From E44-bin89 sp034409565 (lineage in GTDB: Bacteria > Chloroflexota > Dehalococcoidia > Dehalococcoidales > RBG-16-60-22): a stretch of DNA of 64,000 nt. Positions 49,867-59,108 of this stretch are shown piece by piece (the first letter of the stretch is position 1; the number at the start of each line of letters is the position of its first letter). Under the pieces are notes generated by a model. That model saw only the letters and a program-made list of their open reading frames with translations. It did no database searches and had not been told where the DNA came from. The stretch spans positions 124,001 to 188,000 of the forward strand of contig DAOUMS010000022.1 of NCBI GenBank assembly GCA_034409565.1, given 5' to 3'. Both the position numbers and the translations under genes were made by a program.

Positions 49867-51447
49867 CTACTTGTTCAGTTTCACAGTGAGCACCTTGTAC
49901 ATATCCGGCAAGGCGCGCACCTGCTGATAGCACTCCTCGGTCATGGGGTCATCGAGACAAAAAACCATCATCGCGCCACCGCCCCGGTGCACTCCCCGGC
50001 TGACCTGCATCTGACTTATATTAATGTCGGCATTGCCGATAATAGTACCCACCGCACCAATCATCCCGGGACGATCCTTATGCTCGGTGAAAACCATGTA
50101 GCTACCCGTTGGCTCTATCTCCAGCCAGTAGTCCCCCACCCGCGTCAGGTGAGTCCGACCGCGCAGGGAAGACCCGGCCACAAGCGTCCTTCCGGCTTTG
50201 GTGTCAACTTCCACTGTTAGCATATTGGCGTAGTTCTCACAGGTAGCCTCTTTCTGCTCGGTAACGATTAATCCGCGGCTCTCGGCAATGATATCGGCAT
50301 TGACCAAATTCACCCGCTCTTCCGTGAGGCTACCCAATAGACCGGCAAGCACGGCCACCTTTACCGGGCTGGTATCCTCTTTGGCAATATCACCCTGATA
50401 GCGGATGGTCAGAGAGCTCGGACGTCCCTCCAGCAGTTGCACGGCGATGGTACCGAGGGTGGTCCCGACCCACATATAAGGCCCGAGTATGGACATGGCT
50501 TCCGCTGGAATCATTGGTGCGTTGACCGGGGTCTTGGGCGGATACCCCTGGAGAACGGCTACCACCTGTTCCGCGATATCAATGCTGGCGCTCGCCTCGG
50601 CCTCAAACGTTGAGGCCGCCAGGTGTGGGGTGGTTATTACCTTATCACTCTGCAGCAGTATGTTGCCTTTTGCTGGCTCCTTGCTGAAAACATCTATTGC
50701 CGCCCCAGCCAGTTTACCCTCGTTGAGCGCGTCATAGAGCGCCTTCTCATCCACCACACCACCCCGCGCGCAGTTGACGAGCATGGCGGTAGGTTTGACC
50801 AGCCTGAGCTCGTTGCGACCAAGCAAACCCCTGGTGCTGGTATTAAGCGGTACATGCATGGTGATGAAATCGGCCGTTTTCAGCAGCGTTTCCAGTTCCA
50901 CAAGCTGCACACCAAGCCTTTCCGCCCGGCTCTCCGAGACCATGGGGTCATAGGCGATAACCTCCATGCGCAACCCTTTGGCCATTTCCGCCACCTCAGT
51001 GCCCACCCGGCCCAGACCGATGATGCCCAGCACTTTGTTGCGGATTTCGGATCCTTTTAATTCGCGACTCCACGTTCCGGTATGGAGCAGGCCGTGTGCC
51101 TGTGGAATGCGGCGTGCCAGAGACAGCAGCATGGCCACGGTATGTTCGGCCGTGGAGACAATGTTGCCCTCCGGAGAATTGACCACAATTATACCGCGGT
51201 GGGTGGCGGCATCCACATTGATGTTGTCCACTCCCACCCCCGGCCGGCCAATGACCTGCAGCCTGTCAGCCGCTTCGATAATACTGTCGGTGACCCTGGT
51301 CTGGCTGCGCACCACCAGAGCATCATATCCCCCGATAATTGACCGCAACCTCTCCGCCGTGACACCCTTTATCACGTCAACCTCGGCGTGCTGTCGCAGG
51401 ATATCAATGCCCTGTGCCGCTATCGGTTCGGTAACCAGAACCTTCAT
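49867..51447 (-). CDS. serA: D-3-phosphoglycerate dehydrogenase
   Basis: First step of serine synthesis, NAD dependent. It begins MKVLVTEPIAAQGIDIL, has the NAD motif GIIGLGRVGTEVAEMAK, the catalytic Arg in NCARGGVVDEKAL, the acid SKEPAKG and His in TTPHLAAST. The intervening ASB domain and a C-terminal ACT domain (MVFTEHKDRPGMIGAVGTIIGNADINISQMQ) make the long 526-residue form that serine can inhibit. ATG 51447 with AGAGGC upstream; the extra residues to 51468 are unlikely. Divergent from the glycine riboswitch locus, an apt neighbour because serine feeds glycine. Confidence 0.95.
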   Translation of the reverse strand: MKVLVTEPIAAQGIDILRQHAEVDVIKGVTAERLRSIIGGYDALVVRSQTRVTDSIIEAADRLQVIGRPGVGVDNINVDAATHRGIIVVNSPEGNIVSTAEHTVAMLLSLARRIPQAHGLLHTGTWSRELKGSEIRNKVLGIIGLGRVGTEVAEMAKGLRMEVIAYDPMVSESRAERLGVQLVELETLLKTADFITMHVPLNTSTRGLLGRNELRLVKPTAMLVNCARGGVVDEKALYDALNEGKLAGAAIDVFSKEPAKGNILLQSDKVITTPHLAASTFEAEASASIDIAEQVVAVLQGYPPKTPVNAPMIPAEAMSILGPYMWVGTTLGTIAVQLLEGRPSSLTIRYQGDIAKEDTSPVKVAVLAGLLGSLTEERVNLVNADIIAESRGLIVTEQKEATCENYANMLTVEVDTKAGRTLVAGSSLRGRTHLTRVGDYWLEIEPTGSYMVFTEHKDRPGMIGAVGTIIGNADINISQMQVSRGVHRGGGAMMVFCLDDPMTEECYQQVRALPDMYKVLTVKLNK

Positions 51448-51567
51448 AGACTGCCTCTTTCTTGCCATTTGCAGGGAGCGGCATTTTACCCGTCAAAATA
51501 ATGCTACACAAATAAACTCTTTATGTCAAAAGCACTCCCCGGCCACTATCTCTACACCGGGCGAATC

Positions 51568-51596
51568 TTGACAGTGCCAGTGATGTATGCTAATCT
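51568..51596 (+). promoter_or_regulatory. Sigma70-type promoter of the gcv operon
   Basis: TTGACA (51568-51573) and TAATCT (51591-51596) are spaced by 17 bases. Transcription starting near 51603 would place the glycine riboswitch right at the 5' end of the message. Confidence 0.7.
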
Positions 51597-51607
51597 GCAT
51601 CACATAA

Positions 51608-51785
51608 CGGCAGGAGATACCCGCGGGGAGCCGAAGGGGAAAATGGCAGCGAGATAGAACTCAAGGCCATGAAACTCTCAGGCAAAAGGACTGCCGGAAA
51701 TAACACCTCTGGAGAGACCCTGTTTCAGGGTCACCGAAGGGGCAACCCGTTACAAACGGGTGATCTCTCAGGTAAAAGGACAGGG
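51608..51785 (+). promoter_or_regulatory. Tandem glycine riboswitch
   Basis: Two successive glycine aptamers. Aptamer 1: P1 CGGCAG (51608-51613) with CTGCCG (51692-51697), GCCGAAGGGG and ACTCTCAGGCAAAAGGACTG. Aptamer 2: CTCTGGAGAG, CACCGAAGGGGCAA, the hairpin ACCCGTTACAAACGGGT, then ATCTCTCAGGTAAAAGGACAG. The conserved CTCTCAGG-AAAAGGAC blocks are diagnostic. Two aptamers give cooperative glycine sensing in the known class. Together with the terminator below it should switch on gcv genes when glycine is high. Confidence 0.95.
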
Positions 51786-51823
51786 GGCTAGTCTATAAAA
51801 TGTAGATTGGCCCCCTTATTGTT
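51783..51823 (+). terminator. Riboswitch expression-platform terminator
   Basis: GGGGGCTAGTCTA (51783-51795) pairs with TAGATTGGCCCCC through 13 pairs including two G-U, around a short loop, and is followed by TTATTGTTT. Its first G bases abut the second aptamer, so P1 formation on glycine binding would compete with it. This indicates control by transcription antitermination. Confidence 0.85.
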
Positions 51824-51859
51824 TGGGGTAAACTGAGTGAACTGTGGCCGGAGGATAAA

Positions 51860-52261
51860 ATGAATCCAAAAGAGTACCGATATACGCAGGAGCACGAGTG
51901 GCTTTGCTCCGAGCCTGAGGGCAAGGCGAGGATAGGCATCACCCGCTATGCCCAGTCCCAGCTTGGTGACATCGTGTTTTTTGATTTACCCAAATCCGGG
52001 ACACAGGTAAAGCAATTTGAGAAGATGGGCGAGATTGAAACGGTAAAGGCGGTCTCCGACCTTTTTGCACCGGCCAGCGGCAAAGTGCTGGAAAGAAACC
52101 AGACCGTGCTTGATTACCCCGCAATGGTTAATGAAGACCCCTATGGAAAAGGCTGGCTGCTGAAGATTGAATTGAGCCAGCCGGCAGAGCTGGAAGCATT
52201 GCTGAGCAGTGCCCAGTACGAGAAATTTCTCGCCGGGCTGCCCCAAAAAACGTCAGAATAG
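51860..52261 (+). CDS. gcvH: Glycine cleavage system H protein
   Basis: Lipoyl carrier of the glycine cleavage system. MNPKEYRYTQEHEWL is a typical start, and the lipoylated Lys63 lies in GEIETVKAVSDLFAPASGKVLE. 133 residues. It is the first gene after the riboswitch. The ATG follows CCGGAGGATAAA. The T protein is not in this operon. Confidence 0.96.
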   Translation: MNPKEYRYTQEHEWLCSEPEGKARIGITRYAQSQLGDIVFFDLPKSGTQVKQFEKMGEIETVKAVSDLFAPASGKVLERNQTVLDYPAMVNEDPYGKGWLLKIELSQPAELEALLSSAQYEKFLAGLPQKTSE

Positions 52262-52281
52262 ACGGGAGGTCATGCACCGCA

Positions 52282-53586
52282 ATGCCTTCGCCTTATATCC
52301 CGAACACTGACCACGACCGCGCCGCCATGCTGCGCGATATCGGCGCTAGCTCCGTTGCCGAGCTTTTCCAAGACGTCCCAGAGCAGTTCCGCAACGTCCC
52401 GTTTAACCTGCCGCCGCCCCTCACCGAGCTGGAGCTCACCGAAGAACTGCGCCAGCGAGCGCGCCTGAATGCCAGCCTGGATGACCACGCCTGTTTCCTC
52501 GGCGCGGGGCATTACCACCACTTTATTCCTGGCATTGTCCACCACATCACCGGGCGCAGCGAGTTCGGCACTGCCTATACCCCCTACCAGGCAGAGGCCA
52601 GCCAGGGAATCCTGCAGGCGATATATGAGTACCAGTCGCTGGTCTGCCAGCTTGCCAGCATGGAAATCAGCAACGCTGGCCTGTACGATGGCAGCTCGGC
52701 GGCCGCCGAGGCCGTCCTCATGGCCAGCCGCATTACCGGTAAAAAAGAGGTCGCCGTGCTGTCCACGGTAAATCCCGCATACCGCGAGGTTATCGGTACT
52801 TATGTTAGCGGTCAGGATATAGCCATACATGAGCTGAAGCCAGATTTCAAGGAAATGCCGGACAATTATGCCTGTCTGGTCGTGCAACAGCCCAACTTTT
52901 TCGGCTACTTTGAAGAGGTAGAACACTATGCCAGGCTGACGCACGGTGCGGGTGCACTGTCCATCATCATCTTCGACCCGATTTCCTTAGGCCTCCTGCA
53001 ACCGCCGGGCAACTACGGCGCGGATATTGCCGTCGCTGAGGGACAGTCGCTGGGCAACCCCATTAACTTTGGCGGCCCGGGCCTGGGTATCTTCACCTGT
53101 CGCCAGGAGTACCTGCGCCAGATGCCGGGCAGGCTCGCTGGCCGCACCACTGACGTTGAAGGTCAGCCCGGCTACGTGCTCACCGTGGCCACCCGCGAAC
53201 AGCACATACGCCGTGAGCGGGCGACCTCCAATATCTGCACCAACGAAGCCCTGGTAGCCCTCGCCGCCACGGTTTATCTGGCGGCCATGGGCAAAAGAGG
53301 GCTCCGCCGGGTGGCCGAGCTCTGTTACCACAAGGCCCACTACGCTGCGGAAGCCATCAATAAACTCAAGGGCTACTCGCTGGCTTTCGAGCTACCCTTC
53401 TTCAGGGAATTTGTCGTCCGCTGCCCCATGCCACCGGAAAAGATAAACCAGGCGCTGCGTAAAGAAAAAATCATTGGTGGGCTCGACGTGAGCCATCAGA
53501 TAGATAACGGCATGCTGCTCTGCGTCACCGAGATGAACTCAAGACAGGAGATAGACCGCCTCGTCTCCACTCTAAAAACACTATGA
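52282..53586 (+). CDS. gcvPA: Glycine dehydrogenase (decarboxylating) subunit 1
   Basis: N-terminal half of the split P protein, 434 residues. Typical segments: YIPNTDHDRAAMLRDIG, FLGAGHYHHFIPGIVHHI, EFGTAYTPYQAEASQG and LYDGSSAAAEAVLMA. It forms an alpha2beta2 enzyme with GcvPB and passes the aminomethyl group to H protein. GGGAGG precedes ATG 52282. Overlaps gcvPB by 4 bases. Confidence 0.96.
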   Translation: MPSPYIPNTDHDRAAMLRDIGASSVAELFQDVPEQFRNVPFNLPPPLTELELTEELRQRARLNASLDDHACFLGAGHYHHFIPGIVHHITGRSEFGTAYTPYQAEASQGILQAIYEYQSLVCQLASMEISNAGLYDGSSAAAEAVLMASRITGKKEVAVLSTVNPAYREVIGTYVSGQDIAIHELKPDFKEMPDNYACLVVQQPNFFGYFEEVEHYARLTHGAGALSIIIFDPISLGLLQPPGNYGADIAVAEGQSLGNPINFGGPGLGIFTCRQEYLRQMPGRLAGRTTDVEGQPGYVLTVATREQHIRRERATSNICTNEALVALAATVYLAAMGKRGLRRVAELCYHKAHYAAEAINKLKGYSLAFELPFFREFVVRCPMPPEKINQALRKEKIIGGLDVSHQIDNGMLLCVTEMNSRQEIDRLVSTLKTL

Positions 53587-55028
53587 AAAAGAACAAGCTC
53601 TGTTTACTAAAGGACATAAGCCAGGCGGGCAAAGTCGGGTGCCGACTTCCCGAGCTGGACGTGCCAGCGGCCAAGCTTCCCCCTCAGGAATTTCTGCGTC
53701 AGGAGCTGGCGCTTCCCGAGGTCAGCGAAGCCGAGCTGGTGAGATATTTTACTTCCCTCAGCCGGCAGAACTACGGCGTGGACAACGGCTTCTATCCGCT
53801 GGGCAGCTGCACCATGAAGTACAACCCGAAGTGGCATGAGGACATCGCCCGGTTGCCCGGGTTTCAAGATATTCATCCCCGCCAGCCCGCGGACACGGTA
53901 CCGGGGGCGCGGCAACTCATGTACGAACTCCAGGAATTGCTGGCCGAAATCACCGGCATGGCTGCCACCAGCCTGGCCCCGATGGCCGGTGCCCAGGGGG
54001 AGCTGGCGGGGTTACTGATGGTGAAAGCCTACCACCGGTCGCGCAGCGATAATCGCCGACGCAAAATACTGGTGCCGGACTCAGCCCACGGCACCAATCC
54101 GGCCACTGCCGCCATGTGTGGTTTTACGGTGAGCACCATACCATCAGACAGCGAGGGCAACCTTGACCTGAAGGGCCTGTCCGACCTGATGGATGGAGAG
54201 GTCGCTGCCCTGACTCTGACCATGCCCACCACGCTCGGCCTATTCGACCCTCATATTGCCGAGATAAGCGCCATTGTCCACGATAGAGGCGGAATGCTCG
54301 TCGGCGACGGTGCCAACCTGAACTCCCTGCTGGGGAAAGTAAAGTTCGGCGACCTCGGTTTCGACTGTGTCCAGCTGAACCTGCACAAGACGTTCAGCAC
54401 CCCGCATGGCAGTGGCGGCCCCGGCTCCGGCCCGGTCTGCGTTAAAGAGCATCTGGCCGAATTTCTGCCGGCACCCGTCATTACCAGAGATAAAAAAGAC
54501 TGCCAGCTGGTCACACCATCCCAATCCATCGGCAGGCTTGGTGCCGCTTACGGGAACTTCGGCGTCATGGTCAAGGCATATGCGTATATCCGCTCGCTTG
54601 GCGCCGAAGGCCTGAAAGAGGTCAGCGAAAACGCCGTTCTCAACGCCAACTACCTAAAAGAAAAGTTAAAGCCACACTATCACCTGCCCCATGACCGGCC
54701 CTGCATGCACGAGGTGGTCTTCTCCGGCAAAAATCAGAAAGCAAGGGGAGTGGCCACGCTGGATATCGCCAAGCGCCTGCTTGACTACGGCTTTCACCCG
54801 CCCACCATTTACTTCCCCCAGGTGGTTGAGGAGGCCATCATGATTGAGCCAACCGAAACGGAGAGCAAAGAGACGCTCGATGCCTTCATTGCAGCGATGG
54901 TTGAAATTGCCAGAGAAGCCGAAAAAAACCCGGAACTGCTGCATAGCGCACCGCACAGCACCCCGGTCAGAAGGCTGGATGAGGTCAGCGCCGCCCGAAA
55001 ACCGAACCTGCGCTGGAAAATGAAATGA
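53583..55028 (+). CDS. gcvPB: Glycine dehydrogenase (decarboxylating) subunit 2
   Basis: C-terminal half of the split P protein, 481 residues, carrying the PLP lysine in QLNLHKTFSTPHGSGGPGSGP. FYPLGSCTMKYNPKWHE, VPDSAHGTNPATAAMCGF and FSGKNQKARGVATLDIAKRLLDYGFHPPTIYFPQ are standard. Start overlaps gcvPA (ATGA) and stop overlaps lipB (ATGA), a tightly coupled operon. Confidence 0.96.
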   Translation: MKKNKLCLLKDISQAGKVGCRLPELDVPAAKLPPQEFLRQELALPEVSEAELVRYFTSLSRQNYGVDNGFYPLGSCTMKYNPKWHEDIARLPGFQDIHPRQPADTVPGARQLMYELQELLAEITGMAATSLAPMAGAQGELAGLLMVKAYHRSRSDNRRRKILVPDSAHGTNPATAAMCGFTVSTIPSDSEGNLDLKGLSDLMDGEVAALTLTMPTTLGLFDPHIAEISAIVHDRGGMLVGDGANLNSLLGKVKFGDLGFDCVQLNLHKTFSTPHGSGGPGSGPVCVKEHLAEFLPAPVITRDKKDCQLVTPSQSIGRLGAAYGNFGVMVKAYAYIRSLGAEGLKEVSENAVLNANYLKEKLKPHYHLPHDRPCMHEVVFSGKNQKARGVATLDIAKRLLDYGFHPPTIYFPQVVEEAIMIEPTETESKETLDAFIAAMVEIAREAEKNPELLHSAPHSTPVRRLDEVSAARKPNLRWKMK

Positions 55029-55720
55029 TTGAGATGTCTGATATTTACCGGCACCACCAAAAATCATATATCGTAAAATATCTTGGCCTGGTTCCATATG
55101 AATCTGCCCTGGTCCAGCAGGAGGAACTAAGGCAATTAAGAGTGGAGAGCCTAATCCCCGACACGGTATTATTGCTCCAGCACCCGCATGTCTACACCGT
55201 GGGGCGCTTCCGCGGCGAAGAGGATATTATCACCCCACCGGAAAATATACCGGTCGTGCGGACAAATCGCGGCGGCAGCATTACCTACCACGGCCCGGGA
55301 CAGCTGGTCGGCTACCCCATCCTCGACCTCAGAGAAAATGGGCTTGGAGTACGTGAATACATCTGGAAGCTGGAGGAGGTCATTATCAGGCTCCTCCGTG
55401 GTTTCGGCATCGAGGCAGAGCGCCACAGCAAATATCCGGGCGGCATCTGGACGGGAGGCCGGAAAATCTGCTCCATCGGCATCAATGTCGGCCGCCACGT
55501 CACCACGCACGGGTTTGCCCTCAACGCAAACAATGACTTAAAATATTTTGCATGTATCAGGCCCTGCGGCATGGAAGGAGCTATGATGACCTCAATGGCC
55601 GAACTTCTTGGTCGTAAGGTGCCGTTTGAGGTGGTGGTAAATAGCTGGATACGCTTGTTCTCGGAGGTATTTGCCCTGAGGCCGGAAACAAGCACCCCCA
55701 GGGAGGCCGCCATTGCCTAG
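55025..55720 (+). CDS. lipB: Lipoyl(octanoyl) transferase
   Basis: Transfers octanoate from acyl carrier protein to lipoyl domains, here most directly to GcvH. Motifs: LLLQHPHVYTVGR, RGGSITYHGPGQLVGYPILDL, YPGGIWTGGRKICSIGI with the catalytic Lys, and ACIRPCGMEGAMMTSM with the acyl-accepting Cys. 231 residues. Start 55025 overlaps the gcvPB stop; ATG 55034 is a possible alternative. Its place in the riboswitch operon ties lipoylation to glycine supply. Confidence 0.95.
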   Translation: MIEMSDIYRHHQKSYIVKYLGLVPYESALVQQEELRQLRVESLIPDTVLLLQHPHVYTVGRFRGEEDIITPPENIPVVRTNRGGSITYHGPGQLVGYPILDLRENGLGVREYIWKLEEVIIRLLRGFGIEAERHSKYPGGIWTGGRKICSIGINVGRHVTTHGFALNANNDLKYFACIRPCGMEGAMMTSMAELLGRKVPFEVVVNSWIRLFSEVFALRPETSTPREAAIA

Positions 55721-56318
55721 GCTGCTTCTGGTGAGACACGGCAACACCAAGGGCAATAGCGCGGAAAGGTTCTGGGGACAGACCGACGTTGAGCTCAGTG
55801 ACAATGGGAGATGGCAGGTGGAACGACTCGCCGAACGCCTGACCGGAGAAGAAATCGATGCCATTTACACCAGTGAACTGAGTCGGGCTGCGGCCACCGC
55901 CAGAATCATTGCCTCACGTCACAAGATGGAGATTATAACCTGCCCGGAACTGCTGGAGATAAATTTCGGCGAGGTGGAAGGGTTGTCTTTCAGTGAAATT
56001 GGCCAGCACTACCCGGAGCTGGTCGTGGCCTGGCCAAATCGCGACCTCGCTTTTCGCTTTCCTGGAGGCGAGAGCATCGGCGAGCTCAACAGTCGGGTCA
56101 CGAAATTCTATAACCAACTGCGAAAGAGCGCCACTGAGAAAACGGCCCTGGTGGTGGCCCACAGCGGGGTGCTGCGCCTGCTCATCTGCCATCTGCTGCA
56201 GATAGATGTCTGGCACTGGCGGCAGTTCCGCACCGATTTAGCCTCGCTCAGCATTGTGGAGACCCATTCGCAGGGAGCCACATTGCTTTCGCTCAATGAT
56301 ACCTCTCATTTACACTAG
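55713..56318 (+). CDS. Histidine phosphatase family protein
   Basis: A 201-residue phosphoglycerate mutase-like phosphatase. LLLVRHGNTKGNSAERFWG gives the phosphohistidine RHG, and VVAHSGVLRLLI the second catalytic His; the acid lies near LEINFGEVEG. The pattern fits alpha-ribazole phosphatase (CobC) or a general sugar phosphatase, and it is too short and divergent for a GpmA. TTG 55713 is used as start, GGGAGG upstream, overlapping the lipB stop by 8 bases. Last gene of the gcv operon. Confidence 0.85.
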   Translation: MPRLLLVRHGNTKGNSAERFWGQTDVELSDNGRWQVERLAERLTGEEIDAIYTSELSRAAATARIIASRHKMEIITCPELLEINFGEVEGLSFSEIGQHYPELVVAWPNRDLAFRFPGGESIGELNSRVTKFYNQLRKSATEKTALVVAHSGVLRLLICHLLQIDVWHWRQFRTDLASLSIVETHSQGATLLSLNDTSHLH

Positions 56319-56400
56319 GCAAAGGCTCCCGTCCAGCTTTCAACGTCTCTACAGCTATGCTATACTTCTAGTGCAGAAACATTCCCCGAGTTAGAACGCC

Positions 56401-58449
56401 ATGGCCGAGCTTGAAGAAGCCGAAAAGAGAATTGCCGGGTTAAGAGCCGAGATAGAGCACCACAACTACCGTTACTACGTGCTCGACAGCCCTGAAATCA
56501 GCGACGCCGAGTACGACGCCCTGATGAGGGAACTGCAGCAACTAGAGGCGCAGTACCCCCAGTTCCTGACCCCTGACTCCCCCACCCAGCGCGTTGGCGC
56601 GGAGCCTCTGGAGGCCTTCGGCGTGGTGGAGCACCCCCTCCCCCTGCTGTCCCTGGGCAACGCCTTTTCCGGAGAAGAACTGCTTGCCTGGCATACCCGC
56701 GTTGCCCGACTGCTCGGCCAGGCCAGCTTCGACTTCGTCGGCGAGCACAAGATAGACGGCCTGGCGGTGGCCCTGACCTACGTGAACGGCCATTTCACCA
56801 CTGGCGCCACCCGCGGCGACGGCCTGCGTGGTGAGGATATCACCCAGAACCTCAGGACCATCAGGAGCATTCCTCTCACCATGCCCAAAGACGCCCCGCC
56901 ACGATTTGAGGTGCGCGGCGAAGTGTTTCTGCCCGTGGCCCGCTTCCACAAGCTCAATCAGGAGAGAGAGGCAGAGGGACTGCCCCTGTTTGCCAACCCC
57001 AGAAACGCCGCCGCCGGCTCGGTGCGGCAGCTCGACCCCAAGATTACCGCCCGGCGCCCGCTGGATATCTACATTTACATGCTTGGCTACGCCGAAGGCA
57101 GGGCGACGCCGGCAACTCACTGGGAGACACTGGAGTATATAAAATCACTCGGCTTCAAGGTGAACCCGAACAACCGCCACCTGTCCAGCATCGAGCAGGT
57201 CGAAGACTACTATCAGACCTGGGTGGGGAAAAGAGAAAGCCTCCAGTACCAGGCCGACGGCATCGTGGTCAAGGTGAACCAGATGGAACTGCAAGAGCGG
57301 TTGGGGAACGTCGGCCGCGAGCCGAGGTGGGCAATCGCCTACAAGTTTCCCGCCGTGCAGGGAACCACCAGGCTGCTTGATATCGGCATCAGCGTGGGCC
57401 GGACGGGCACCCTCAACCCCTACGCCATTCTGGAGCCGGTGTCGGTGGGCGGGGTGACCATCCGCCAAGCTGCCCTCCACAACGAGGACGACATCAGGCG
57501 CAAGGACATCCGCCTTGGCGATATTGTAATTATTCAGCGTGCTGGCGAAGTCATCCCCGAAGTGGTGGGGCCGGTGGCCAGCAAGCGCACCGGAAAAGAA
57601 AAAGACTTCAAGCTTCTGGAAGCAATTTACAATAAGGAGAAGGGACGCCCGGCGTGCCCGGTCTGCGGCAGCGAGGTGGTACAGCCTGAAGGCGAAGTCA
57701 TGTACTACTGCTCAAACGCCGCCTGCCCCGCTCAGGCACAGCAGCGAATCGAGCACTTTGCCTCCCGTGGCGCCATGGACATCAGGGGTATCGGGGAAAA
57801 CCTGTCCGCCACTCTCTTTCAGAAAGAGCTGGTAAAGGACATCGCCGACCTGTATTATCTCAAGGACAAGAAAGAACAGCTTCTCAACCTGGAGAAGATG
57901 GGCGAGAGAAGCGTGAGCAATATACTCGACGCCATCGAAAAGAGCAAAAATAGGCCGCTGGCCAGGGTTATTCTTGCCCTCGGCATACGCCATATCGGTG
58001 AGGAGACCGCCGGGCTTCTGGCCGGGGAATTCCACAGCCTCGATGAACTGGCGGAAGCCTCCCGGGAACAGCTCATGTCCGTGGAGACCATCGGCCCCAA
58101 AATCGCCGACAGCATCATCGCCTTCTTCCGCCAGGAAGCCAACCAAGATATCATTAAAAGACTGAGGGAGGCCGGAGTCAAGCTTGAGGAAAAGCCGGTC
58201 AAAGCCAGGGCACTGCCTCTCGCCGGCATGGAGTTTGTCCTGACCGGCACCCTTGAGGCATTTTCCCGTAAAGAAGCCGAGGAAAAAATCAAGGCACTGG
58301 GCGGCACTGCCGGCAGCAGCGTGACCAGAAAAACCACCTATCTGGTGGTCGGCACCGACCCCGGTTCCAAACTGGACAGAGCCCGCAGTCTGGGTACAAA
58401 AACGCTGAACGAAGCAGAGTTCCGGCAACTTCTGGAGCGGAAAGCCTAA
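56401..58449 (+). CDS. ligA: NAD-dependent DNA ligase
   Basis: Joins nicks in replication and repair, using NAD. The adenylation motif is HKIDGLAVALTY with catalytic Lys; then the OB-fold region, four zinc cysteines in CPVCGSEVV and YCSNAACPAQ, HhH repeats and a C-terminal BRCT domain (GMEFVLTGTLEAFSRKEAEEKIKALGG). 682 residues, complete. A TATACT -10 box lies about 40 bases upstream; the ribosome binding site is weak. Confidence 0.96.
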   Translation: MAELEEAEKRIAGLRAEIEHHNYRYYVLDSPEISDAEYDALMRELQQLEAQYPQFLTPDSPTQRVGAEPLEAFGVVEHPLPLLSLGNAFSGEELLAWHTRVARLLGQASFDFVGEHKIDGLAVALTYVNGHFTTGATRGDGLRGEDITQNLRTIRSIPLTMPKDAPPRFEVRGEVFLPVARFHKLNQEREAEGLPLFANPRNAAAGSVRQLDPKITARRPLDIYIYMLGYAEGRATPATHWETLEYIKSLGFKVNPNNRHLSSIEQVEDYYQTWVGKRESLQYQADGIVVKVNQMELQERLGNVGREPRWAIAYKFPAVQGTTRLLDIGISVGRTGTLNPYAILEPVSVGGVTIRQAALHNEDDIRRKDIRLGDIVIIQRAGEVIPEVVGPVASKRTGKEKDFKLLEAIYNKEKGRPACPVCGSEVVQPEGEVMYYCSNAACPAQAQQRIEHFASRGAMDIRGIGENLSATLFQKELVKDIADLYYLKDKKEQLLNLEKMGERSVSNILDAIEKSKNRPLARVILALGIRHIGEETAGLLAGEFHSLDELAEASREQLMSVETIGPKIADSIIAFFRQEANQDIIKRLREAGVKLEEKPVKARALPLAGMEFVLTGTLEAFSRKEAEEKIKALGGTAGSSVTRKTTYLVVGTDPGSKLDRARSLGTKTLNEAEFRQLLERKA

Positions 58450-58450
58450 C

Positions 58451-59032
58451 ATGAAATTAATCGTTGGCCTGGGTAATCCCGGACTGCTTTACGCACGCAA
58501 CCGGCACAATATCGGCTTCATGTGCCTCAATCGCTTCGCCAGAAAGCACAGTATACGCTTCGCCCGCAAACTGGGCCTGGCACGCATCGGCGAAGGCGAA
58601 ATCGCCAATGTGAAGCTGGTACTGGCCCGGCCGCAGACCATGATGAACCGGAGCGGCCGGTCGGTGGGTCGCCTAGCGCAAAGATATAAAATCAGCCCTG
58701 ATGACCTGATTGTCATCCATGATGACCTTGACCTGCCCCTGGGCAAAATCCGCTTCCGGCAGGGAGGGCGCTCCGGCGGGCATAAAGGCATTGAGTCAAT
58801 CATTGACGAGCTGGGAAACGCCGACTTTGTTCGCGTCAGGGTGGGCATCGGCCGACCCGATTTGCCGGGCGGTGCTGACACGGACCGGGGCGCCGGGGTC
58901 ATAAACCACGTGCTCAGTGATTTCGACTCCAGCGAGAACAGAATTGTCGCTGACGTGAAGAACAAGGTCACTGAGGCCATCCTCTATCTCATCAGCCAGG
59001 GCCTGACGGCAGCCATGAACCGGTACAACTAG
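58451..59032 (+). CDS. pth: Peptidyl-tRNA hydrolase
   Basis: Recycles peptidyl-tRNA. MKLIVGLGNPGLLYARNRHNIGFM has the catalytic His in RHNIGF; KPQTMMNRSG-like ARPQTMMNRSGRSV and VIHDDLDLPLGKIRFRQGGRSGGHKGIESI are standard. 193 residues. ATG 58451 is one base after the ligA stop, so it is translated from the same message. Confidence 0.95.
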   Translation: MKLIVGLGNPGLLYARNRHNIGFMCLNRFARKHSIRFARKLGLARIGEGEIANVKLVLARPQTMMNRSGRSVGRLAQRYKISPDDLIVIHDDLDLPLGKIRFRQGGRSGGHKGIESIIDELGNADFVRVRVGIGRPDLPGGADTDRGAGVINHVLSDFDSSENRIVADVKNKVTEAILYLISQGLTAAMNRYN

Positions 59033-59108
59033 AAGGTCTTTATTTTACCTGTCCAACTTTACCCTATAACAGGCTAAATGATATAATTATCTAATTGTAT
59101 TCCCGGAT

